Origin: Dipylidium caninum
Lineage: Eukaryota > Platyhelminthes > Cestoda > Cyclophyllidea > Dipylidiidae
Direction: 5' to 3'
Assembly (NCBI GenBank): GCA_017562135.1
Contig: QEYB01001446.1
Coordinates: forward strand, 124,001-188,000
Length of the DNA: 64,000 nt
In this document: positions 55,024-64,000 of the stretch, one piece after another
Numbering within the stretch: position 1 is the first letter of the stretch
How the letters are laid out: every line of letters begins with the position of its first letter
Program-made: the position numbers and the translations under genes
The notes under the pieces: model-generated
What the model was told of the DNA's origin: nothing
The model's input: only the letters and a program-made list of their open reading frames with translations
Database searches by the model: none

Positions 55024-55046
55024 TGGTGGTGGTGGTGGTGGTGGTG
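55024..55046 (+). repeat. (TGG)7 microsatellite
   Basis: Seven to eight TGG units without interruption. Confidence 0.9.
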
Positions 55047-55414
55047 AGTTTATTGACTGCAAATATTTCCTCACGGCTACTGAGCTCAACATCGCGTTTT
55101 CTTGTCACTTTGATAGGATGAAACTTAGCAGACGCCACTTCATTAACTGGGAAATTTATTTTTCACTCCATTTTGTAATTATTCGTCAAAATTCAATCAT
55201 TTGACCCTGATTGCATCGTGTGTCAAAGGTTTTACTGGGGAGGAGCAGTATAACACCCACTACATTGCCCAATTTTTTCTTAAATGCGCTTGATATAGGT
55301 TAAAGAAATATCTCAAAATTATTACAAGGAGAAAGATGAAAAATTTGGTAAAAAATAAAGAATCCTCTACAAGGGCTCCACCGGTTCTGCTAACTCCAAA
55401 TCCTCTGATCATCG

Positions 55415-57420
55415 TCACAGACGGCCGAAAGACTTGCATTGGTTATGCTTCCTGCGAACTGCAACTTTGCCATTTTTAACAGGACAGTTTCCAGTTATTT
55501 TAGAAGTGTCTTCGAGTTCCACAATTCGATCTACCCTCGGATCTTCTACAGCTAATCCGCCAAAACATGTGCTGGCGAAGTTTTCTTGCTGCTTTCTCGA
55601 TGTTCCCCCTTTGGCCATTGAATGTTTAATGACGAAACACCGGTTTATCTCGCTTATCTTGGCATTTCAGCCCCGTTTGTTAGTTGTTTTTTTGTGTTAA
55701 TTTCAACCCTTGGAAGACTTATTCTCTACTCTGTAAGTAAGCCAGACTTTCCGGAAAAAAAATTACTTATTAACGTCCCTGTAGGGCGCCAAGACAAAGT
55801 GGATTCGCAAGACGTGGCTTTGATGGAATCGTCAGCGCAGTTGTAGCAAAGGCAACCTCGTCCACGTGTGGGATTTAAAGGCAGCGCATTTAGTGTTACG
55901 TGGATAAACAAAAATTTAATGCCACCTCGAGTGGACATTCGCCTTGGTGGGGAGAAGCTTTCGTCTCGCACGAAGTTCCAATCGTCCACTGACTTCGTCA
56001 GCAGCTGCATTCGTGAAGTCCTCGACAACGCGCCCGACCCATTCGCCGACGGTGGCATTGGCAGCTAGGAGGAGGTCAAAGGTTGAATGCAGCGGGGAGA
56101 GAGACAGAATTCACGTGGTGTTGCCCCCATTAGGCTTGGTTTTCGGGTACCCAGGAGATTTTAGAATTTATTTCTAATTGCCTCGCCCGCCGTTGATCAC
56201 ACACCGGTGAGTTGGTGGACTTTGCGAGACAATCCATTCGCCCCAGTCCTCCAGGCGGTTTGTTTGCGTTGGCGACTGGCTTTCTTATGTGTTACTGAGG
56301 AAAATTTCCCTGTCTTTGGTTTTTTCATAAAAAATCACCAACATTGGTGGGCTGGGAGGGGGGAGGAAGCAGCCAAATCAGTTATCAACACCTAAAAAAT
56401 GAACTTATTCTCATATCGCCGACACGAGCTTTCTTTAAGTCAACCTCTCTCTTTTCGACACACACAATTCGGTGCAGCCAGTTGTCACCACGGCCTTGCA
56501 AATAACAACTGTTACTCGGAATTTACAAACACACAAACGACACACCCACATCTGACGCTGTCTGAGGAAAGTGGGGAAGGAATGCCTTGAAGGGGTTTAT
56601 TTTGCCTTTAAAGAACCACCCGAGAGTCTTGGAATAATATTAAGGAATGGGACGGGTGAGCATTTTACACCATATTTTCATAAAAGTGAGACGCTGAGGT
56701 TAAAACTGCTCGAAGTCACACGGAAGGCTACTTAACTCTCATCAGCGTCCACTTTAAAGCAAAGTCGACAAATTCTTTAAGTACGCAACTTCTCCCCATC
56801 GAGGTGCAGAGAACTTGCATGCCTCAAGCGGTGAATTTAGTCTCGAGGGCTTGTCTAATCCCAAAATTCTCAACTTTGTTGGGTAAGAAGACAAGGGCAA
56901 CGGAGGGACGCGATGCCCTCGTTCGCCCAATCCTTCTCGACTAATGAAATCAACAAAGTGGGAGGCGGTGAGGTGTTATTGAGCATTTACGTGTCCCAGA
57001 CCGTGTGATGGGCGAGGCAAAGCCGTTCTCGGTGGATCTTTCCCCCTCCGCCGCCAACTTGGAATCGGAAGGAGAGGAAGTACGAGTGGGTTGTTGAAAG
57101 TTTAGCTCCCAAGGTTCCATCAAAGTGTCAAATGTTTCTGAAAACACGCTTTCCATCGAAGCCAGTGGATTCACTGCTATGACTACCAACCGCGCCTGTA
57201 TAAGAAGTGACGTCGCGTCTTTTCCGGATGCTGGGGACGATGGCGGTTGAATTTGAACACAAATATTTTCGCCTTCCATAATCTGTGAAAGAAAAACATC
57301 TTTTCCCAGGTAAGATGCTTTGAATGCCAGAGGATTTCCAGAGTGGGCGCCAACTGACTTGTAGGAATTGCCAAAGAAGTTTTGTCGATGTGTTGCTAAG
57401 CATCTTTTTTGAGGAACGAT
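55415..57420 (-). CDS. Unrecognised minus-strand gene, two or three probable exons
   Basis: Exon candidates are 56991-57420 (left open to an upstream stop; donor CACAC/gtaaat), 55916-56064 (acceptor ctcctcctag, stop TAA) and 55415-55618 (open frame ending TGA). The first two join in phase 1. The first reads SGNPLAFKASYLGKDVFLSQ, SLLIQARLVVIAVNPLASME and FDTLMEPWELNFQQ; the second reads VGEWVGRVVEDFTNAAADEV. The composition is that of a folded protein, but I recognise no family with confidence. The gene lies on the same strand as and just downstream of the forkhead gene; its 5' exons are not identified. Confidence 0.4.
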
Positions 57421-57748
57421 TTAGAATATCCTTGAAATGATGGGCTCATGTCATTCTCCAGTCAAAATTTTCATAGTCCCGAAGACTGTTTAATTGAAGG
57501 GGAACTGGAAGGGAGTCGTTAGGCTCCCTGAAGTCCCCCAGGACGAGTCAGCCATAGTCAAGTACACTTTCCAGCATCAAGAAGTGGCTAAAATCAGCTT
57601 AAAGGCGACAAGTTCCCTCAACGAGGCTATAAAAACCATAAAAAGTTAAGTCTGTGAAACCGTATAATCTTCCCTGCACATGGAAAATGTCACGGACATC
57701 GCTCTTTGACCGGATGGATGTTTATAGGGGATCCATACAAGTACGAAC

Positions 57749-57785
57749 ATGGAGGAGGAGGCGGAGGAGAGGAGGAGGAGGAGGC
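57749..57785 (+). repeat. GGA/GAG-rich microsatellite
   Basis: A purine-rich imperfect trinucleotide array 3' of the forkhead gene. Confidence 0.85.
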
Positions 57786-57900
57786 ACTTATGAAACAGCC
57801 CACAGTCGTTGAAGGCGGCGTTGAAGGCGACAGTGAGTCATCGGACAAGTGAAAAGTCAGTCGTCTTCGCACAAACACACACACACACGAACGTCCTCCT

Positions 57901-58421
57901 TCAGGCTCCCAAGAGGTTGGCCACGCTGAAACTGCCGCCCGCGGGTGACTGCATGCCGGAGGATGTGTTGGTCGGCTCCTTTGCCTGATGCTGTTGGAGC
58001 GATGGCAGCCGAGGAAGAGTTGGCGATGGTGAGGCATGGGAAGGGGGTGAAAAGAGACTCGCTGTTGCCAGACCGCTCAGAAGTGCTGCGAAAACGTCCA
58101 CAGGAGGGGGCAGTGCGGGTGCTGGTGGCGGCATGATCCTTCCAGCACTACCACCACCACCACCACCACAACCGGCGTTGTCGCCAGCACGAAGGGGGAA
58201 GAGGGCGAGCGGCAGGGTGGCGGGGCCCGACGCGGTGTGGGGAGGAGGCGGGGGCGAGAGTGGTGGCGAGTCGCTGTCCTCCCCGTCGCCGGGACAGGAC
58301 AGACCCAAAGCCCGACGCACCTTCCGTTGGGCTCTTCGCCTGCGAAAGTCGCCTCGTCTGAAGTCCTCCACGTTGGCCGGGTGAATGCCCCAGTAATGGC
58401 CCTTGCCGTTGGAGGAGCGAC
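57901..58421 (-). CDS. foxQ2: FoxQ2-like exon 3: wing 2 and C-terminal tail
   Basis: The acceptor is gatgactttag; ends in a stop at 57901-57903. It encodes the FoxQ2 wing [16 protein letters not shown], then a Pro- and Gly-rich tail. A Gly run corresponds to a CCACCA repeat near 58,148-58,170. Confidence 0.9.
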
Positions 58422-60596
58422 CTAAAGTCATCCAAAATGTCTCCCGCTACATTCACGCCTTTCTCCGCTGTTCATCCACTTTCATGCGAATATGTCAATC
58501 CGGAAAATCTGTCTTCTGGCCATGACTTACCAACTTTAATGAAACAGTCGTTCAGTGAGAGATTATGTCGAATGGAATTCCTCCAACCGGGTCCTCGACT
58601 GCGAAAGTAAGCGTAGTTGACCTGAATCCACTCGTATATCTCCGACAGCACCATTCGTCGCTCCTTCGAACTCAGGATGGCTTTTGCGATGAGACCTGAG
58701 ACGAAGAGAAAAACAAAACACTCAAAGTCCCCTTGGGTCAGCGACTTTTGCCCGAGGCACGAGCTGTTTTTGCCCTGTGGACACTGGCGCTCGACCATCT
58801 CATCAGGTGGACCTCGCGGAGCGGCCGAACAAGTTCACTTCGCCCGGCCTGTCTGGTGGTTTCCCCCGACGCACACAGAAACCTCTGACTGTCGCAATCA
58901 ACTGATGTGGAATAGGCAAAAAAGTGGCCACCACTTCAGACCGCTTCCAGGGGGCGAAGTTGACTGGACCTTCACGACCGGAAGGTCGAAGATGGTCACC
59001 TTGTGACGAGGTGGTGGACTCGCGAACAGTTTAGTGTGCGGAAGGATAAAATGTCGGTCGCATATTTCGCCTCTGGAGGGGAACACCTGTCTGCGAGAGG
59101 CAGAGGCCACTGTGAAAGACAAACTGGTCCACCTCGCAAGTAGCCCATTTATTTCGCGATGAAAAGAGAGGAAGCAGAGTACGGACATTTTCTCACAAAT
59201 ACCCAATTCGACAAAATGGGGCGCGTTTTCCCTCATCCAGCCATTCAGTATCTCAAATTATTTTTAAAAAAAGTTAACTTCAGGTGTCCAACGTGGCGAT
59301 TTTAGCATGGATGCGTCGAATTTAGGCGAACTTGGGGAATTTGTGTTACCACGAGGTAAATGTTCGTGTAGCCACAGGTGGCATTGAGGAAAATTGTGCA
59401 AATTGGCTGCAAATTTTGGTTCAAAACAATACAGTCGAATGTGGAACATGTCGGTCAGCGGAAACAAAATAATCCCCGATGTGGCACTTTTCCTTGTCTC
59501 AAGAGGAAATCAAAATAAACAAAAGTGGATGCCAAGATGCTCGTCTTTTCTGATGGCGCTCAAATTACAACTTCCCAGGACCCAGGAATTGGGAGCGAAA
59601 AAGTAAAAAAAACTTTAGTGTTGACAACCTATTTGAGTGAAATTCACCGACTCAATGTGGCGTTTCACAGACAAACTGTCAGATCAGCAGCTGATTAAAT
59701 CGACTTATCGGTAATCGATTGTGGGATAAAATCAGGCTCTGGCAGTCGGCGACCTGCCAGACCGCTCATCACCTCGTGGCCACGCAGCGTTGACCGAAGA
59801 GGTTGTGGACAGTTAAAAGGGTGGAAAACAAAATGCTCCTAGCTCTCATCGTCATTTCCCCCTGTCTTTGGGGAGGCAATTTTCTACATTGACAGCTGAA
59901 AGTATGAAATAACTTATGGCCAAACAAGTCATCTAATTCCCATTCTTCTGCCAGTTGGACGAAAGAAGGACATTTTAGTATAAGCATCCATTCGTATCCC
60001 AGACGAGAGGACAACTAAGGCGTTGTTTGGTAGGACACGTTTGTACCTGAGTAATTCGACTTTTCGCTCGTGTTTATTTGTGTTCTAAGCTTTACCGACA
60101 GCGAATTTCACCCAATTATAATTTTGAGCCTCGTGTGTAAAAAGAAAGCAGTGGCTGCCAATTTTTGACATTGCAGCAGCCACTCCTATGGCCCATCCCC
60201 GTTCCCTATTTGAAAAGCCTTTGTCACATGAAAATGGAAGGCATGATCCATGGGTTCCCCGTTTAACTCACCGATGTAACTGAAGTTGGGTTTCGGCTCA
60301 TCTTCCAAAGATTTTTGCTGCAACCGACATTCAGGCAGAAGCGTGGAATTGCCGCTCGGTGAGGCGCAGTATCCTCCAAGTGATCGAGAAAAGAAGGACA
60401 TTTCCAAATCGACCATGGCTGTGTCCGGAGCCATACGCCCAGGTTGGGGGGAGATTTGTGGCGACGGAAACTGGGGTGGAGGTTGCAGAAAGTTCCCATT
60501 AATTGACTTCATCTCGTCCAGAAGGAAGGCCGACGAGCAAAGATTAAGTGGAACTAGCTGACTTCGTTCGTCCATGCAGTTCGCTCTCAATTTCAT
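57901..60596 (-). CDS. foxQ2: FoxQ2-like forkhead transcription factor, complete (336 aa, three exons)
   Basis: FoxQ2 proteins are DNA-binding regulators, in many invertebrates acting in anterior and neural patterning. Exons are 60272-60596, 58531-58695 and 57901-58421; phases 1 and 1 match and total 337 codons with stop. The start ATG at 60596 directly follows an in-frame TAA. The forkhead domain begins [10 protein letters not shown], continues [20 protein letters not shown] and [20 protein letters not shown], and ends [20 protein letters not shown] and [12 protein letters not shown]. The GRSxNGKGHYW and HPANxEDFxxGD(F/Y)RRRRA words are diagnostic for FoxQ2 rather than other Fox classes. The C-terminus ends FSVANLLGA, an EH1-like Groucho-binding motif. 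Confidence 0.9.
58531..58695 (-). CDS. foxQ2: FoxQ2-like exon 2: recognition helix
   Basis: The acceptor is tcgtctcag and the donor is GTTG/gtaagt; 165 nt, phase 1 to 1. It holds helices 1-3 including [18 protein letters not shown], the DNA-recognition helix shared by all forkhead proteins. Confidence 0.93.
60272..60596 (-). CDS. foxQ2: FoxQ2-like exon 1: N-terminus and first strand of forkhead
   Basis: The donor is ATCG/gtgagt; 325 nt. It encodes a Pro-rich N-terminal region ([18 protein letters not shown]) and ends KPNFSYI inside the forkhead domain. Two in-frame ATGs lie seven codons apart at the start; the first follows a stop codon. Confidence 0.85.
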
Positions 60597-60639
60597 TTAG
60601 TAACCCCATCCAACATTGGAAGGGGGATAGAAGACGGAG

Positions 60640-60835
60640 GCAGAGCTTTCGAAGCACATTAACCAATCGCAAGTCGGCGCGCTTTTATTGTTACACTGTT
60701 TGGGTGTTTTGTTTGCGCTACGAGTGCGCGAGTGCAAACAGAATTAGCGACAACGCGCTCACGCGCTATTGGCTGCGATGCAACGCGTGCGTGCGTGTGT
60801 GCACGTGAGTGCGTACGTCTGCGCCAGCGCTCGAC
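60640..60835 (-). promoter_or_regulatory. Putative FoxQ2 promoter region
   Basis: Upstream of the start codon on the minus strand there is a CpG-rich patch with CTATTGGCTGCG (CCAAT box on the gene's strand) near 60,765 and AACCAATCGC near 60,661. Placement 70-190 bases before the ATG suits a promoter. No TATA box is seen. Confidence 0.35.
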
Positions 60836-63800
60836 AGTGATTGATCTACTGCTGGTACATTTTAGAGGTAAATGATTATGTAGATGAGAAAAAAAATACA
60901 TTAGGCTGATGGTGTGGGTTCAAAAGCAAGATGAATAAGCAAGGTTCACATGCATGCGAATAAGCGCAGGTACGTAGTGGGGGAATGAAGGGATGAAAAA
61001 TAGATAAACTACGCGATGTACTAATGCACACCCGTAGAGGGAAGAAGTGGAGAGGGTGGAAAAGGAAAATTAATTGACGTTTGGAGCTAAATTTAGGGCT
61101 ACATTCATGATGAATGAGGTTAGTAAATTTCGGGAAGGAATTTTGTAAGAAGGTAGTATTGAGAATCGTGCCTTTCTTTTGGTTTGATGGAAAATCACTC
61201 TATTTTAGAGGTTGTTTATTTAAGTTAATTGAAAATCACGTCTTTAGGAATAAGTAAGGGTGGTAAAATGTGGATATTGTTCACATTGTACGTGCAGATA
61301 AAATGGAAGCGAGATCGGGCAAGTAACCGCCGCGATTTCGTGCTTCCCTTAGAGAAACTTCAGAGAACTTAGATACGAGTGAATTACATCCGACGACATT
61401 CTCTCGAGGAAAGCATCTGCCTTATATTAGCCCTCGTCTACAACATGAAAGCTCAAATGCTGCGTTTCATCTTCATATCGACGGCATTCTATCGCCCAGT
61501 TTGCATTTCGCAATGTATTAACGGATTATTAGCAGTATTTTTCGGTAATATGAGACAGATGGATGATTATATTCAAAGGGGACATGGGCTGGAACGCCAC
61601 CGCGCAGGCCGCGAATTGGCAAAACAGATTACTTTTGTCAGCGCATACTTTCTGATTAAATAATCCACCAGTTTTACACAACTAAGGTGATAAGTGTCAG
61701 ATGACAGGTCAATCACACTCGCGACAGGCGCAGTGGGAAGGAGCACGGAGTCCAACCCCTCCTTCTCCGCCCCCCACCCACCCTTTTCTGCGCTTGTGAG
61801 GAATACAGCGTTGCATTTCCCTGTTGGCATCGTCGAAATTCCCAGTGGGTAGCGGCCTGCTGCTCTAAAGCAGCTTTCACAAGCTTTGACTCGAGTCGGA
61901 GTGTAAGATTCAAACGAGGAAGTAATTGCCCAACGATGGAAGGCGTACCAACAGACAGGGGCACATCTATCTTCTACTTTTTTGCCCAGCATCTAGAGGA
62001 TGTGGGAGGAAATTGCAACGAATTGCGTTTAATGGCCACTGGAGGTTCAGGGCTTTTTCGTCGGCTTCGAAAGCACTCGAGGAGATTGGGATTCAGGCAT
62101 CGCGAACCACACGGGAATGTGCCTATACTTCATCGGCCATTCTCCTCCCCTTTGAAGCACGTCTTTCTTAAACATCCTTCATTTTGCCGTTAATCTAAAT
62201 GTCTCAGTTCACGCTTTCCACTTAGCAAATATTCCGCGAAATTTTCCGATGAAAATACAAGAAGTGCCGCAATTTTGGCACTCAATAAGGAGTCTTGGTT
62301 ATCCTTCCACTCTGCGATTGGGAAATGTCCGCGTTAGTACCTGAACTCGGGTAAGAATGGCATCTTGACAAGATGTCGAATGAAACAATAATCGGAGCAA
62401 AAGGCGTATAAGAAAGAGCGGCATCCTTCAACATTGTTGCGAACTTCTTTCTCTTAACTTAGTCGATCTCATTGTCTTCGAGAAGCGATATCACGCTCCT
62501 GGCAGTGAAGAGCACTTTTTAATCTACAAAAACACTTTGCAGAGAAAAATCTGACTTATGGTGTCCGCTGTGAGAGTGGCGAGGCTTCAAGTGCATCGAA
62601 CAACACCTCCACACTTGCAGAACTGCTTCACCCATCCACGCACACACACAAACGAGTCCGTCTGCGCTTTCATTTTACCTTGACTTTAACAAAGAACTCG
62701 TCTTCCCTCTCACCGTTAAAAGACACAAATCTACGTCAGGAGTGTGGCCTGTGCCCTGGGCTCTCTCTGCATCAACTACTTTGTCTTTGCGACTCCATAG
62801 TCTCCCCGGGAAGAATTATTTGCGTCAGAAGGGCTGGAGGGCAGCGGATACCTGGAGTTATTTCGCGATGTCATGGAATGTAACCAACGTCTATGAATGC
62901 AGTTGATGATGTTTGCCGAAGTGGAGGTTGGAGAACTCATTTAGAATGCCGGTCTGGTAGTTTTCGACGTGTCATTTGATCAGGACAGTGAGTTGAACGA
63001 TAAATTTTGAAGAGAAAGTGGCGTGACCATTGGCGATAGATGAGATGTGGCGCTATTTCTTCCATTATTTCCTGACAAGTGCTTTTTTTAGACAGGAGGC
63101 TTTAAGTGACGAGAGAAAATCACCTACAACGTGGAGGGGAATATTTCGTTGAAGGGTCAGAGGAAGCTCATGAAGTTTAATTAAGTCCAGTGCGCACTTT
63201 CACCTTACAAATAACTGTTTTTTTCCATTGTTATAGACATGTCAAGCAGCTAAAACGATGGAATCACACATGATTGCTGCGACGAATTTAATTACTCGCA
63301 TCACTTCGAGTGACAAGATGACTCTCTGACACCGACGCTCTCAGTCTGCTCATTGAAATGTTGATTACAGAGTTTGAATGTATCAATGGAACTGTAATCC
63401 CACCTTGTGCTGCTTTTCTCTTTGGGTGCGACACCCATCGCCACGCCACTTAACGGCTGAAATAGTTTCTCAACTTTTCCATATGTCAGTAAAGAAACAA
63501 AACCTTGAACTGCTTGGGGGAATGATAGAAACGTCAGAAGGGCTAGAACACGAGGCAGCTCCAGTCCTCAGTAAGAATTTCCCGGATCTTGATCGCGTAA
63601 AAATGGTATTAATCTCTGTTAATTTCCCCTCAACTGTGGCCAGATTGAACACTGTTCGCTAAAAAGAGTATCTTCATAAAAGGAAAGAGTGTTTAAAAGT
63701 TGTCACCTCGAAAATGCAGAAAGGGTAAATTGTCCTAGTAAGAAATGAGTTCTATTTAACTTGACCCCTCATAAAATACATTAACGAGAGTGCTTTCGCC

Positions 63801-64000
63801 GATGTCTATACGAGTGCACACAAACTGTTCTTTTTCTAAATTTTATCGCAGTCGAGTTCATTTAGCTTGCTTCGATCGAATTGATGGTACTGGGAGTTAA
63901 CATCGTATAGTGAATGTTAATGAGGATTTGGTCCAATTTCTTTATACAAATAAACTGCAGTTTGAGCAACAGATAATGTAGTTATTAACAATTTAGGCTT
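60836..64000. other. Upstream flank of FoxQ2-like gene; no gene recognised
   Basis: The region is AT-rich at 60.9-61.3 and 63.2-64 kb. Open frames of 94-139 codons occur (for example minus strand 61,573-61,992 and plus strand 63,378-63,662), but none shows a recognisable family or splice logic. Confidence 0.5.

Overview
The window is animal nuclear DNA: split genes with GT-AG introns, metazoan-specific families (SH2D4, FoxQ2), abundant microsatellites, and no operons, tRNA, rRNA or CRISPR. A protostome, possibly a parasitic flatworm, is my best guess. That guess rests on overall look only (compact metazoan genes, GC content near the high 40s by eye) and is weak.

Four genes can be assigned by reading exons across splice junctions with matching phase. 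(1) About 1.8-9.2 kb, plus strand: a USP6NL/RN-tre-like TBC-domain Rab GAP whose 5' end lies outside the window. (2) About 31.9-13.2 kb, minus strand: an AAK1/BIKE-type NAK-family Ser/Thr kinase. All catalytic motifs are present, and the tail keeps a conserved GHRR motif and a DLFGAA-type motif. (3) 33.8-44.7 kb, plus strand: an SH2D4A/B-like adaptor with seven phase-compatible exons giving 489 residues. (4) 60.6-57.9 kb, minus strand: a FoxQ2-type forkhead factor of three exons and 336 residues with a C-terminal EH1-like motif. A fifth, unrecognised minus-strand gene is suggested at 57.4-55.4 kb. Weak plus-strand exon candidates lie at 50-54 kb beside CpG/CCAAT-rich promoter-like DNA.

Gene order is alternating: the TBC gene and the kinase converge near 9-13 kb, the kinase and SH2D4 diverge head to head across about 2 kb of AT-rich DNA, and SH2D4 and FoxQ2 converge. 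RN-tre and AAK1 families both act in clathrin/Rab5 endocytosis, so two endocytic regulators sit side by side.

The most unusual structure is inside the kinase gene. The segment carrying exons 2 and 3 (27.36-29.01 kb) and an intron-3 segment (25.85-26.87 kb) each have an inverted, highly similar copy in intron 5 (20.04-21.76 and 17.98-18.85 kb). The order of the two blocks is swapped in the copies, as in a circular permutation. The intron-5 copy holds antisense decoys of exons 2 and 3, one with a single-base insertion in the glycine-rich loop. The primary transcript could fold into long double-stranded RNA enclosing exons 4 and 5. A second notable feature is a tandemly duplicated exon directly after the TBC domain.
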